A stretch of DNA of 36,523 bases from a virus, in IMG/VR virus record IMGVR_UViG_3300022698_000050, positions 1 to 36,523 of that record, one strand, 5' to 3'. A program made the translations under genes and the position numbers. The notes under the pieces were generated by a model. It was given only the letters and a program-made list of their open reading frames with translations, did not search any database and had not been told where the DNA came from. Shown piece by piece: positions 6,996 through 13,923 of this stretch. The first letter of the stretch is position 1; every line of letters starts with the position of its first letter.

Positions 6996-7172
6996 TCACT
7001 TCCTAAGCAAATGTTGATCGAGAAGTTCTTGGGTCATTCTAAGAACTCGTTCTTTTAACTCAATCACATACTTCTTTGATAGTAGTATTGAGTCACTAAC
7101 ACGTCCATCCATGGCTATGTGTAGCTCTAATACTTCCTTTCTCCACTTCCGAAGTGTTCTTTCTGTAATCAT
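6996..7172 (-). CDS. small helical basic protein (58 aa)
   Basis: A short gene filling part of the gap right of the zinc-ribbon gene. AAAGGAGG is placed 6 nt before the ATG at 7172. The 58-residue product (starting MITERTLRKWRKEVLEL) is helical and strongly basic with alternating Leu/Val, possibly a coiled coil. It ends 2 nt before the next gene. No family recognised. Confidence 0.6.
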   Translation of the reverse strand: MITERTLRKWRKEVLELHIAMDGRVSDSILLSKKYVIELKERVLRMTQELLDQHLLRK

Positions 7173-7184
7173 AGCTAACCTCCT

Positions 7185-7337
7185 TTACCAGTTTATAAGC
7201 ATTATGAAAAAGCCAAGACACATACTACCCGTCATATACTTACCTAAACAAGTGTAGCTTATCCCTAATGAAAGGGACAATAGTTCTAGTAAGTATATAA
7301 ATATCTTTATAAGTTCATCCATTAGCTGACTTTCCAT
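7185..7337 (-). CDS. small membrane protein (50 aa)
   Basis: An open frame of 50 residues with two hydrophobic stretches (IKIFIYLLELLSLSLGI and SMCLGFFIMLINW), consistent with one or two membrane spans. The ATG at 7337 lacks a clear ribosome site. An internal ATG at 7322 follows GGAAAG with 7-nt spacing and may be the true start. It lies directly downstream of palindromic repeat copy 2. It could be a superinfection-exclusion or other membrane effector, but this is speculative. Confidence 0.45.
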   Translation of the reverse strand: MESQLMDELIKIFIYLLELLSLSLGISYTCLGKYMTGSMCLGFFIMLINW

Positions 7338-7339
7338 AA

Positions 7340-7362
7340 GATCATTAAATTATTTAACGAAC
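7340..7362. repeat. palindromic repeat, copy 2
   Basis: Half-sites GATCATTAAAT and GTTCGTTAAAT around a central T. Located between the 97-aa gene and the small membrane-protein gene. Confidence 0.8.
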
Positions 7363-7367
7363 TGGAT

Positions 7368-7661
7368 TTAAAAAACTATGTTCCGTTCTATGTACACTCC
7401 TTGCTTGAACAGTAAGAGGTTTAACTTCTTATGCTTCACAGCAAACGTAGCACAGACAATCGAGTTAAGTACGTTAAGCGAACAGGGCACGATGAAGTCT
7501 TTGTCCCTAGAGTTTTTCAATACTTCATTCGCTTGTCTGTGCATATCGTTGATGTTGAAGCGATTTAGTCTACCTTCAGTAACAAAGACAATTTTACCGA
7601 AGTGTTCAGCCTCACTAAAATCATGAGCGCTTTTGTTTACTATATAGACTCTAGTCATCAT
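7368..7661 (-). CDS. hypothetical protein, Rossmann-like N-terminus
   Basis: A 97-residue protein. It begins with a beta strand (TRVYIVNKSAHDFSEAEHFGKIVFVTEG), as in proteins that bind nucleotides or proteins through an alpha/beta fold, and has a PCSLNVLNSIVCATFA segment in the middle. Homologous small phage proteins of similar start are known but uncharacterised. GAGG precedes the double ATG. It overlaps the upstream zinc-ribbon gene by 11 nt, and a palindromic repeat follows the stop. Confidence 0.5.
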   Translation of the reverse strand: MMTRVYIVNKSAHDFSEAEHFGKIVFVTEGRLNRFNINDMHRQANEVLKNSRDKDFIVPCSLNVLNSIVCATFAVKHKKLNLLLFKQGVYIERNIVF

Positions 7662-8028
7662 TGATAGCCTCGTCTAGATCTTTAAACTCCTGTTCCATTT
7701 TAGAGGATGGTAGTTGATTATCTCTTACCTGCGACAGTAAGTTGTTCGGTGCAGAACTTTTCTCGACTCTCTTGTGTTCCTTAGCTCGTCGATCAGGTTC
7801 GAACTCGAAGTCAGGTGAAGATGCACGTTTCACTTTGTCTTCAAACTGTTCATTCTCAATCTTGATCCGATCGACTGTAGGTACATTACTGTCTGTGATG
7901 TTAACTACGTTCTCAGCGTTACATTCATGAGGGTCGATTAGATCTACAATCACCTGACGATTTTTAAGTGACTTGCGACTCCACTTGAGCGGAGTGCCAC
8001 AGTTGCTACAGAAGAATTGCTTAGCCAT
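7651..8028 (-). CDS. zinc-ribbon protein with charged tail
   Basis: A 125-residue protein. CSNCGTPL at residues 7-14 and a later HEC at 34-36 form a likely zinc ribbon of the type that starts many phage structural or DNA-binding accessories. The remaining 85 residues are highly charged and probably disordered, ending in an acidic tail (DLDEAINDD). GGAGG precedes the ATG, and the ATG meets the stop of the HIRAN gene. Function unknown. Confidence 0.6.
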   Translation of the reverse strand: MAKQFFCSNCGTPLKWSRKSLKNRQVIVDLIDPHECNAENVVNITDSNVPTVDRIKIENEQFEDKVKRASSPDFEFEPDRRAKEHKRVEKSSAPNNLLSQVRDNQLPSSKMEQEFKDLDEAINDD

Positions 8029-8663
8029 TAATAGTCCTCCAATTCGCAGATGCCAACTTTAAGTTGGTTCCAAGGTTTAGCAGTAGGTTCTATTTCAGTT
8101 ACCACACAGATAGGTTCGTTGCCGTACTGTAGGAATGCAGCGATCTCGGCGCTTATCCTACCAGGCACATAGCCGATCATTACTTCCTTGTCACTTCCCT
8201 CGAACCACACAGCTGACTCATAATGCAGTTTGATTGCATTAGGATCGTATTTGTTCTGAGGTTCAGGCACCATCTGAATACGATCCCCTTCCATCACTTC
8301 ATCTATTACAAGCCTTAAGTTATGGTGCTGTACTCCTGCCACGTAGAATTCCCAACTGTCTTTTCCCATTTCTTTTCTCCTTTCTCTTTCTAGTAATAAG
8401 TTTTCATACAAAGGTGAAATTTCTTCAGGTTGATAGCCTTCCGATGTGATATAATCAAACTCATTATCGAAAGCAAGTTGAGCCATATCTCCTACAGGTA
8501 ATGAAAAACTTAGCATCCGATTTATAGTGGTTAGAGTTTTAACCTTTGCCATATGTTCTATCATTGATATAGTATTATACAAATGACTATCATCCATATC
8601 ACAGATACGTATCTTAGTTCCATTTTTCATAGACCACTTTTTAGTCTGTTTCCTGATGCTCAT
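8028..8663 (-). CDS. HIRAN-domain protein
   Basis: A 211-residue protein. The N-terminus (residues 8-40: WSMKNGTKIRICDMDDSHL) is a motif seen in phage proteins of this type. From about 105, FYVAGVQHHN, MVPEPQNKYDPNAIKLHY and IGYVPGRISAEIAAFL match the HIRAN domain. In HLTF/Rad5 that domain binds 3' ends of single-stranded DNA at stalled forks. Stand-alone HIRAN proteins are frequent in phages near replication genes. Its place next to DNA ligase supports a DNA-repair or end-recognition role. AGGAG lies before the ATG. Confidence 0.8.
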   Translation of the reverse strand: MSIRKQTKKWSMKNGTKIRICDMDDSHLYNTISMIEHMAKVKTLTTINRMLSFSLPVGDMAQLAFDNEFDYITSEGYQPEEISPLYENLLLERERRKEMGKDSWEFYVAGVQHHNLRLVIDEVMEGDRIQMVPEPQNKYDPNAIKLHYESAVWFEGSDKEVMIGYVPGRISAEIAAFLQYGNEPICVVTEIEPTAKPWNQLKVGICELEDY

Positions 8664-8685
8664 TATAGTTTCTCCTATAACTATT

Positions 8686-9525
8686 TTAACTAACTAATTC
8701 AGCATAAACAGGAAAGCGAGGTACCTTGTTCCCACTCGTGATATGCTGATACCCGACTCTGACTCGCATACCTGGTAGAATTCCTCTAATAGACCAAAGC
8801 TCTTCTCTGGCATCCCTGGAGAATCCAGTCCCAACACTGAATTTTGTACCATCGCCACTTGCACAGATGAGAGCACCGAGAGAACCTTTTGGGATTCCAT
8901 CTTTAGATATCTCCTCCTGCACACCTACTATTTCATAGATGTCTTCCTTTTTAGGTTTAAACTTCATCACAAGCGTACTACGTTTCCTAACATAAGGTGC
9001 TTCGAAGTGTCTAACAATAATACCTTCATATCCCAAGTTTATTAGCTTATCATAAACTTTCATTATATCGTCTAGTGATTCAGCTAACCAGAATGGAGAA
9101 ACTTTAACATTAGGATGGAAGTCCCTCAGCTTTGAAATTATCTTCAGTCGAACAGCGTTAGGCTCGTCACTTACACAGTCAAAGCAGTGGAAATTAATTG
9201 CTTCGTGGTAAGGACTAATGTTGATAGTTCGAGAAGTGATTGAGACTATTTCCTCAAAGCTCCATCCATGATGATAGAGTTCACCATCAAGTTCGTAAGG
9301 AACTGGACATTGCTTGAGAATTTTGTTCAAGTGAGGGACTGAAAAGATTACATTCTCTTCCGAAGAAAGCAACATGACTTCTCCATTGTCCAGTCTAATG
9401 ACCCTACATCTAACTCCATCAAATTTAGGCTGGACGATGTAAGGAGGATGCCATTTAGCAAGGCGCTTTTCTTCAAAAGGATAGCACTTCATTATCCCTT
9501 TCCACCGTTGCCAGTTGTTAGGCAT
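8686..9525 (-). CDS. ATP-dependent DNA ligase
   Basis: A 279-residue ligase of the small phage type. Motif I is KFDGVR with the adenylated Lys34. ELDGELY is motif III, EGIIVRH motif IV, and VMKFKPKK motif V. A C-terminal OB-like domain (LGALICASGDGTKFSVGTGF...MRVRVGYQHIT) completes it. It seals nicks in phage DNA after replication or recombination. All key motifs are present, so it should be active. A strong TAAGGAGG precedes the ATG at 9525, and the start overlaps the end of the upstream gene by 8 nt. Confidence 0.9.
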   Translation of the reverse strand: MPNNWQRWKGIMKCYPFEEKRLAKWHPPYIVQPKFDGVRCRVIRLDNGEVMLLSSEENVIFSVPHLNKILKQCPVPYELDGELYHHGWSFEEIVSITSRTINISPYHEAINFHCFDCVSDEPNAVRLKIISKLRDFHPNVKVSPFWLAESLDDIMKVYDKLINLGYEGIIVRHFEAPYVRKRSTLVMKFKPKKEDIYEIVGVQEEISKDGIPKGSLGALICASGDGTKFSVGTGFSRDAREELWSIRGILPGMRVRVGYQHITSGNKVPRFPVYAELVS

Positions 9526-9736
9526 TGTTAGATTCCTCCTTAAGATATTTTTTCCAAGCTTGGATAACGGAGTTTTTGAATCTAACTACATCATGTTCGT
9601 TGTCAAAGTGGATGCAAATACGTGGAGTGTTGTAGGATTCATAATCAGCATTTATTACAAAGGATGTATCACTGAAGTGTGCTCTTGCTTGAGGTCTGTC
9701 AGTGTGACTGAATAGAGTTACGTCGTAGAAATTCAT
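9518..9736 (-). CDS. hypothetical protein
   Basis: A 72-residue protein with two predicted beta stretches (NFYDVTLFSH, RICIHFDNE) and a C-terminal helix (VIQAWKKYLKEES). No family recognised. AAAAGGAG is well placed. It is the first gene after the terminator at 9796-9823, so it needs its own promoter or read-through; no good promoter was seen. Confidence 0.5.
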   Translation of the reverse strand: MNFYDVTLFSHTDRPQARAHFSDTSFVINADYESYNTPRICIHFDNEHDVVRFKNSVIQAWKKYLKEESNNA

Positions 9737-9795
9737 CTTTTTCTCCTTTTATTCCTTTTATTGTGCTAGACCGTACATTTTTTAGGATGAAAGAA

Positions 9796-9823
9796 GGTGC
9801 TATCGACCTAAGCCAATAGCACC
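9796..9823 (-). terminator. Rho-independent terminator-like hairpin
   Basis: A perfect 8-bp stem (GGTGCTAT / ATAGCACC) with a 12-nt loop, followed on the minus strand by the T-rich TTCTTTC. It lies just downstream of the 127-aa gene. Confidence 0.65.
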
Positions 9824-9856
9824 AACTTTCTCTTCCGCCAAGAAGAACTCCAGTTA

Positions 9857-10240
9857 TTATCCAGCCAACTCTCTCAACTGGGCAATAAGCTTTTTCTTCT
9901 CTTCCGGCGTTGCACTGGCGAACTTGGCTTTGAAAGCCGACTCGACATCTATTTTCCCACCAGTTTGTGCGACGCCTAATACTGCTCCACTAAGTCGAGA
10001 TTGAATCTCCTCAGGAGTTTCTCCTCTTTTCAACGCACTACGAATGTTGGCCTGCAGCGTGACACGCCAGTTGGCGAAGGCATTTGAGAGAATTGCCTCC
10101 GCATTAGACCATTTTTGAGCTTCTTCAAAAGTTTCTGGAAACGGAACCTCTACAGTGACCGGCCCGAGTTGAGCTTGCGTCACCTGTCCTTGTGCATCCT
10201 TTCTTTCAGGTACCTCTGCAGTTACTTGCTTCTTTTCCAT
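9857..10240 (-). CDS. 127-aa protein in its own promoter-terminator unit
   Basis: Not recognised. The N-terminus is charged and probably disordered, the middle (residues 34-70, with FEEAQKWSNAEAILSNAFANW) is helical, and the C-terminus is an amphipathic helix (PEEKKKLIAQLRELAG). AGGAGG precedes the ATG. The gene has a TTGACA-17-TATCGT promoter upstream and a hairpin terminator downstream. Its G/C-ending codon use is higher than its neighbours', which suggests strong, independent expression. It could be an abundant takeover or DNA-binding protein; that is inference from the regulation, not from a domain. Confidence 0.65.
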   Translation of the reverse strand: MEKKQVTAEVPERKDAQGQVTQAQLGPVTVEVPFPETFEEAQKWSNAEAILSNAFANWRVTLQANIRSALKRGETPEEIQSRLSGAVLGVAQTGGKIDVESAFKAKFASATPEEKKKLIAQLRELAG

Positions 10241-10296
10241 TTTACTACCTCCTATGGTGTTGGTTAGCGGCCGTTATTGGCCTTTGTTATTTTACC

Positions 10297-10325
10297 ACGA
10301 TAACAGAAGTTTAATTGTTTGTCAA
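10297..10325 (-). promoter_or_regulatory. sigma70-type promoter for the 127-aa gene
   Basis: On the minus strand TTGACA (10325-10320), a 17-nt spacer and TATCGT (10302-10297). It overlaps the 3' end of the upstream gene and points at the 127-aa gene. Confidence 0.65.
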
Positions 10326-10667
10326 CGTATTTTTTGGTGCATTTACATCCAGCATGTCAATGTACTTTTGACTAAATTTCCAGACTGATGCTTGCACATG
10401 GCCAGTTGGCACTCGCTTACCAGTGTCTTCGAACCAACCACTTTCAAGGCACTTCTTAACAACGTACTCGTTCTCACTCAAAGTTTTAACGAAGAATTCT
10501 CCCTCTTCTAACTCATGTGTGTGGTCTGATAAGTTGACACTTAATGTACATACTGGAAATCTAGGACTTTCGTAATCTGTTAAGACAACAGCTGGAACAT
10601 TATTAGTAGCATATATCTTAACTTCAATAGCCAGTTTGCCATACTTAGTTTCAACATAAGGTTTCAT
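10311..10667 (-). CDS. DUF4313-like protein
   Basis: A 118-residue beta-rich protein. The pattern KYGKLAIEVKIYATNN, then PVCTLSVNLSDHTHELEEGEFFVKTLSEN and a following FxxTGKRVPTGH, resembles the DUF4313 family found on phages and plasmids. No function is known for the family. AAAGGAGG precedes the ATG. The tail of the gene contains the -35 element of the downstream promoter. Confidence 0.5.
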   Translation of the reverse strand: MKPYVETKYGKLAIEVKIYATNNVPAVVLTDYESPRFPVCTLSVNLSDHTHELEEGEFFVKTLSENEYVVKKCLESGWFEDTGKRVPTGHVQASVWKFSQKYIDMLDVNAPKNTLTNN

Positions 10668-10680
10668 TAACTACCTCCTT

Positions 10681-10860
10681 TCAAATAGGTTTGAAAACAA
10701 CTTCTACCTCATTGCAAGGTTTGCCATCTTTCCTCGAAATAAACTGAGGAATGTAGATAACGAATGGCTTGTCACTACCAGGTCCCCATTCATACTCATA
10801 ACGATCACCACCTGATTTCTTAGCTGGCCTTGCGAGTTTAAAAATAAATACTTGTTCCAT
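10681..10860 (-). CDS. small hypothetical protein (59 aa)
   Basis: A short gene in the interval right of the DUF4313-like gene. GAAGGAG lies upstream of the ATG at 10860. The 59-residue product is beta-rich (QVFIFKLARP, then PFVIYIPQFISRKDGKP), basic at the N-terminus and without cysteine clusters. Spacing to both neighbours is a few nt, as in the rest of the operon. No family recognised. Confidence 0.55.
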   Translation of the reverse strand: MEQVFIFKLARPAKKSGGDRYEYEWGPGSDKPFVIYIPQFISRKDGKPCNEVEVVFKPI

Positions 10861-10865
10861 AGCTT

Positions 10866-11081
10866 TTACTCCTTCCTTTTAATGTAGTAGATTAGTACAG
10901 CCAAGTTAAGAAGATTCTGCAATTGAACTATCTTCAATTCATTCTCTGATATTAAGAATGGAGTCAAAGTTCCATCCTCGTTATCAGTGAAATGTAGAGG
11001 TACATTAAACTCTTTTGCAATAGTCTCTAATCTCTGTTTGATAGTTTGAAACTTATTTATTGTAAGTACTTCAAGTCTCAT
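10866..11081 (-). CDS. hypothetical protein
   Basis: A 71-residue protein with an N-terminal amphipathic helix, a central turn (FTDNEDGTLTPF) and a C-terminal hydrophobic helix (IVQLQNLLNLAVLIYYIKRKE) that may touch the membrane. An AAAGGAG site lies upstream at slightly long spacing. It follows palindromic repeat copy 3. Function unknown. Confidence 0.5.
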   Translation of the reverse strand: MRLEVLTINKFQTIKQRLETIAKEFNVPLHFTDNEDGTLTPFLISENELKIVQLQNLLNLAVLIYYIKRKE

Positions 11082-11106
11082 CTACTTAAATCTCCTTTTT
11101 TTAAAA

Positions 11107-11283
11107 TTAGTCCGTTAAATAATTTAACGAACTGTTAATAAAAACTTCTACTGCATAACTAGGATGAGAACAATGACTTTTGTCCCACCTATCTTCCTCC
11201 CAAGTAGCGCAACGCCATAGGAAGGCGCCACACCTATGGCACTGAGCTATAATGAATGGAGATGATTTGATTTCTTCTTCCAT
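11107..11283 (-). CDS. small zinc-finger-like protein whose C-terminus is encoded by the palindrome
   Basis: A 58-residue open frame starting at 11283, overlapping the upstream stop as TGATG, so translation is probably coupled. Cys15-x2-Cys18, Cys25 and Cys39/His41 could hold zinc (CHRCGAFLWRC...CSH). The last residues, SSLNNLTD and the stop, are encoded by palindromic repeat copy 3. This suggests the repeat replaced or extended the original gene end. Confidence 0.5.
   Translation of the reverse strand: MEEEIKSSPFIIAQCHRCGAFLWRCATWEEDRWDKSHCSHPSYAVEVFINSSLNYLTD
11110..11132. repeat. palindromic repeat, copy 3
   Basis: Half-sites GTCCGTTAAAT and GTTCGTTAAAT around a central A. It covers the 3' end of the 58-aa gene and lies upstream of the next gene. 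Confidence 0.85.
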
Positions 11284-11621
11284 CACTCTAACTCCCTTTC
11301 AGCCATAGCAATTAGCTCAGCAAGTTGTGATTTGCTAAGGGACTGCAATTGCTTAGCCATTGAAGATGGTTGTTTAGACTGTGATTTAGATGTGGGAACT
11401 CCTGCAGGTTTCAACACTTTCAAACGGCCGTCTTTCTCAGCACGTTCGAGGTCTAGCTTCTTATATTCCTTTTTTATTGCACTGTATTCCATTTCTAACT
11501 GTAAGGCCTTTTGTCTAGTCTCAAATATTTCTTTCTTGAGCCTAGCTAACTCACACCCAAGTTTTATTTTCTCGTCTGGGATGAGATAGGTGTTTTGATT
11601 ACTGAATGCTATCAGTTTCAT
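11283..11621 (-). CDS. coiled-coil hypothetical protein
   Basis: A 112-residue protein. Residues 15-70 form a strong heptad-like helix rich in Lys, Glu and Leu (LARLKKEIFETRQKALQLEMEY). A Ser/Gln/Lys linker and a C-terminal helix (SKSQLAELIAMAERELE) follow. GGAGGATAA immediately precedes the ATG. Probably a protein-interaction or oligomerisation module; no family recognised. Confidence 0.55.
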   Translation of the reverse strand: MKLIAFSNQNTYLIPDEKIKLGCELARLKKEIFETRQKALQLEMEYSAIKKEYKKLDLERAEKDGRLKVLKPAGVPTSKSQSKQPSSMAKQLQSLSKSQLAELIAMAERELE

Positions 11622-11762
11622 TTATCCTCCTAGTCCCACCAATAGAGATTTGACAAAGTAGGTCATTTCACTAACAAACTCCACAAACAGGTACCTAGCA
11701 CCCCATGCTTTGAAGATAAGGTACCAAAGGATCAGTGAAAGTAACCCGCCCCAGAAGAACAT
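11622..11762 (-). CDS. small membrane protein (46 aa)
   Basis: An open frame from the ATG at 11762 to a stop that abuts the next gene's start; its last codons GGA GGA supply that gene's ribosome site. The 46-residue product has a hydrophobic N-terminal span (FFWGGLLSLILWYLIF) and a second amphipathic segment. Membrane location is likely. It is placed among early genes, not the lysis genes, so holin function is unlikely. Confidence 0.5.
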   Translation of the reverse strand: MFFWGGLLSLILWYLIFKAWGARYLFVEFVSEMTYFVKSLLVGLGG

Positions 11763-11763
11763 T

Positions 11764-11961
11764 TTACCTAAGTCTCTTAGACTCATTTCTTCTCCTTTCA
11801 TTTAGATATTGTGCTATTTCCTCTTTACTATAAACATGAGGCTTGTTGCTCCTACCTCGGTGCTTAGTCCTCTGTTTTTTCTTAGGTAGAGGGCTACGAT
11901 AGATAGTTTCTAGTTTCTTTTTCAAGGACTCTATTTCGACTATCCAAGCACTCTCTTTCAT
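11764..11961 (-). CDS. small basic protein
   Basis: Start at 11961 (GGAAG upstream); the longer frame to 12012 would overlap the preceding gene by 35 nt. The 65-residue product has an N-terminal helix and a very basic centre (PKKKQRTKHRGRSNKP), then YSKEEIAQYLNERRR. It probably binds nucleic acid through the Lys/Arg patch. No family recognised. Confidence 0.5.
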   Translation of the reverse strand: MKESAWIVEIESLKKKLETIYRSPLPKKKQRTKHRGRSNKPHVYSKEEIAQYLNERRRNESKRLR

Positions 11962-11977
11962 AACTAAAGCTTCCTTT

Positions 11978-12160
11978 CTACATCCCCTTATAGTTAATTG
12001 TGTAGCGATCAATAGTCCGATCTGCTACAGTTTTTAAATAACTAGCCTCACTCTCATTGAACAACCTTCCAAATTCAAGTTCGACTAGCTCCCTAATGCA
12101 GTTGGTTATTGCTTTGGACATAGCTAACATGTCCTCTTGACGTTGGCTGAGTTTTTCCAT
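11978..12160 (-). CDS. small helical protein
   Basis: Start at 12160, preceded by AAAGGAGAAGAA; upstream in-frame codons lack a ribosome site. The 60-residue product (from MEKLSQRQEDMLAMSK) is wholly helical, with a NESEASYLKTVADR segment. Function unknown. It is separated from the upstream gene by two tandem hairpins. Confidence 0.5.
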   Translation of the reverse strand: MEKLSQRQEDMLAMSKAITNCIRELVELEFGRLFNESEASYLKTVADRTIDRYTINYKGM

Positions 12161-12191
12161 TTCTTCTCCTTTCGTTAAGTTAATTGAGTAC

Positions 12192-12236
12192 CTAGTCAAT
12201 GTCCGACTAGGCACTCTATAACCTAGCGATAGGTTA
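12192..12236. other. two tandem intergenic hairpins
   Basis: Stem 1 is CCTAGTC/GACTAGG (12192-12198 with 12206-12212). Stem 2 is AACCTA/TAGGTT with a GCGA loop (12221-12236). They follow the stop of the gene ending at 12242 on the minus strand. No U-run follows, so they may be RNA-processing or stability elements, not terminators. Confidence 0.45.
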
Positions 12237-12241
12237 GTGGG

Positions 12242-12454
12242 TTATATCTTCTTAAGACCCTTTCTAATGTGTTCATAGAATCCACTTGGAGCTGTGAAAT
12301 TCAATCTTACAATCCCTGCCTTTAAAGCATCCTCTATACTACCTTTAAAGGTAAGGACGGCACTAGCCAACTCATGATCTATCATTCTTAGTTCTTCCCT
12401 TAATTCATTTCTCTTCGTAATCAAATCTTGAATTTCTGCAGTGTTTAAATCCAT
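12242..12454 (-). CDS. small coiled-coil protein
   Basis: Start at 12454, with AAAGGAGTAAAAGCT upstream; the frame extends to 12484 without a better site. The 70-residue product has a coiled-coil N-terminus (IQDLITKRNELREELRMIDHE), then a short beta segment (GIVRLNFTAPSGFY) and a basic end. No family recognised. Confidence 0.5.
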   Translation of the reverse strand: MDLNTAEIQDLITKRNELREELRMIDHELASAVLTFKGSIEDALKAGIVRLNFTAPSGFYEHIRKGLKKI

Positions 12455-12467
12455 AGCTTTTACTCCT

Positions 12468-12656
12468 TTAGATTTCGTCTCCATAAATAACAGTTACAAT
12501 CTCAATAGCTTCATCTATATCCTCAACGATAGCCAACTTTACCTTCATAAGGTATTCTCTGGAAGTCATATGGCCTTCCAGATATGAATCTCTTAAACTA
12601 TTTAAGCTGTTGTAAAGTGTGTCGCTAATCTCTAAGTATTTTTTCTGTTTTGACAT
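12468..12656 (-). CDS. small acidic helical protein
   Basis: A 62-residue protein with AAAGGAAACCTT before the ATG. It is helical throughout, with an acidic C-terminus (IVEDIDEAIEIVTVIYGDE). It is the first gene after the promoter at 12713-12741, so it should be among the better expressed genes of this sub-operon. Function unknown. Confidence 0.55.
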   Translation of the reverse strand: MSKQKKYLEISDTLYNSLNSLRDSYLEGHMTSREYLMKVKLAIVEDIDEAIEIVTVIYGDEI

Positions 12657-12712
12657 AAGGTTTCCTTTCGTAGTTGAATGTTGTCGATGAATGAAACTTT
12701 GACCATGCCACC

Positions 12713-12741
12713 ACTATATCAAACATCCATGGCATTGTCAA
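12713..12741 (-). promoter_or_regulatory. consensus sigma70 promoter
   Basis: Minus strand: TTGACA (12741-12736), a 17-nt spacer and TATAGT (12718-12713). It is placed about 57 nt upstream of the ATG at 12656 and is the closest to consensus in the window. Confidence 0.8.
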
Positions 12742-12785
12742 CAAGTTTGATCCATTTACAGTTCAATTCATCTACGTTAGACCCA

Positions 12786-12808
12786 GACCATTAAATTATT
12801 TAACGATC
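12786..12808. repeat. palindromic repeat, copy 4
   Basis: Half-sites GACCATTAAAT and GATCGTTAAAT around a central T. It contains the stop codon of the 301-aa gene (KIVK-stop is read from it). Confidence 0.85.
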
Positions 12809-13701
12809 TTATTTTCCTTACCTAATCCACACATAGCATCTAATTGCTCATTGAGTAGTTTATCTTTCTCAGCTATCCGTTCATAGTCAGCATTAATCTC
12901 TTTATCAGTCTTACTCCTAATCATATCTTCATTAACCACCTTCTTAGGCCTACCGACTTTAGGTGCATTATCTAGCTCAATTTTCAACTTAGCCGCCGCA
13001 TTATCTCTAACCTCTTTCTCTTTAGCTTCCCTTTCAGCATTTAACTTCTTAACCATTTCACTAGTATCCTTAGCTTCTCTAGCTATAGGACTTTTATCTT
13101 TAATCTCATACTTTTCTGTCCTAGCTTTCTTCAAATAATCTTCAAGTCTAGCTTCTCTCTCTTCCATTGTTTCTTGTTTATCAACAACTTTCTCTTCACT
13201 CTTACTATCAGCTGGATCACCTTTATACTTTCCTGTAATAGGATCAAAGTACTTATCAAACCTACCACTCCCAAACCTACCTACTACATGGCGCATTAAA
13301 CTAATATCCTCATCTGTAACACTGTGAGCATTGTGCATTTTCTTATACTCAATAGGTGCATAGCTCTCAGGATCATCTCCTTCAGCTCTAAGACTTTCAA
13401 ATGCCTTTGCCATAGTAAGCTTGCGTTGATTCTTACTAATATGCATCTTCATCTGCCTAAGTCCCATGTACTGCAATACTCTATCAGCTTCTTCCACACT
13501 TTTACATCTAGCCTTAAACCCATCACTTCTATCAATAGCTGTCCACGCCATATCCACAGCGAAACCTACCAACTTACTAATGGTCGTAACATCTAATCCT
13601 GCATCAGTGAACCACACAGCTAAGTCAACCAACTTAACCACATCAACCCTAGCACTCACACTAATACTCCTTTCAACTTTCAACTCATTCCTACCTCTCA
13701 T
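12796..13701 (-). CDS. charged 301-aa hypothetical protein
   Basis: Residues 1-60 are mixed alpha/beta (SVSARVDVVKLVDLAVWFTDAGLDVTTISKLVGFAVD) and could form a small DNA-binding or dimerisation domain. Residues 60-135 include a KMHISKNQRKLTMAKAFESLR helix. From 165 on the protein is a long, highly charged coiled coil with a GRPKK basic motif near 255. The family was not recognised. GGAGGAAAG precedes the ATG. The gene has its own promoter (13869-13897) and a long leader, and is bracketed by two palindromic repeats (12786 and 13934). A role in replication initiation or regulation is possible from position only. Confidence 0.55.
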   Translation of the reverse strand: MRGRNELKVERSISVSARVDVVKLVDLAVWFTDAGLDVTTISKLVGFAVDMAWTAIDRSDGFKARCKSVEEADRVLQYMGLRQMKMHISKNQRKLTMAKAFESLRAEGDDPESYAPIEYKKMHNAHSVTDEDISLMRHVVGRFGSGRFDKYFDPITGKYKGDPADSKSEEKVVDKQETMEEREARLEDYLKKARTEKYEIKDKSPIAREAKDTSEMVKKLNAEREAKEKEVRDNAAAKLKIELDNAPKVGRPKKVVNEDMIRSKTDKEINADYERIAEKDKLLNEQLDAMCGLGKENKIVK

Positions 13702-13761
13702 AACTTTCCTCCTCTCTTAGCATTAACTTTATCTGTGTAATTGTCATTGTTTGCGTTCCCC

Positions 13762-13837
13762 ATGTACCCCTACCCCCTTGTAATGGAGCCTCTGTAAAAT
13801 ATTTTTTTCTAGTGTCATAGGTGGGGGGGGGGTACAT
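13762..13837. repeat. long inverted repeat with G10 tract in a leader region
   Basis: ATGTACCCCTACCCCC at 13762-13777 faces a G10 run followed by TACAT at 13823-13837. In the minus-strand transcript from the promoter at 13869-13897 this gives a C-rich/G-rich stem in the leader of the 301-aa gene. The G10 homopolymer is also prone to length error or slippage. Confidence 0.5.
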
Positions 13838-13868
13838 AGGCAACGTCAACAATTACATATTACAAATT

Positions 13869-13897
13869 ACAATATCAGAACTAACCATCAATGTCAA
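13869..13897 (-). promoter_or_regulatory. sigma70-type promoter for the 301-aa gene
   Basis: Minus strand: TTGACA (13897-13892), a 17-nt spacer and TATTGT (13874-13869). It would start a leader of roughly 160 nt before the ATG at 13701. Confidence 0.65.
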
Positions 13898-13923
13898 GGT
13901 AATATTCCGTGCATTTAGGTTGC

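Noticed and set aside
12592-12606. CTTAAACTATTTAAG, similar to the palindrome core
   Set aside because: One core mismatch, none of the outer half-site bases and inside a coding sequence; treated as chance.
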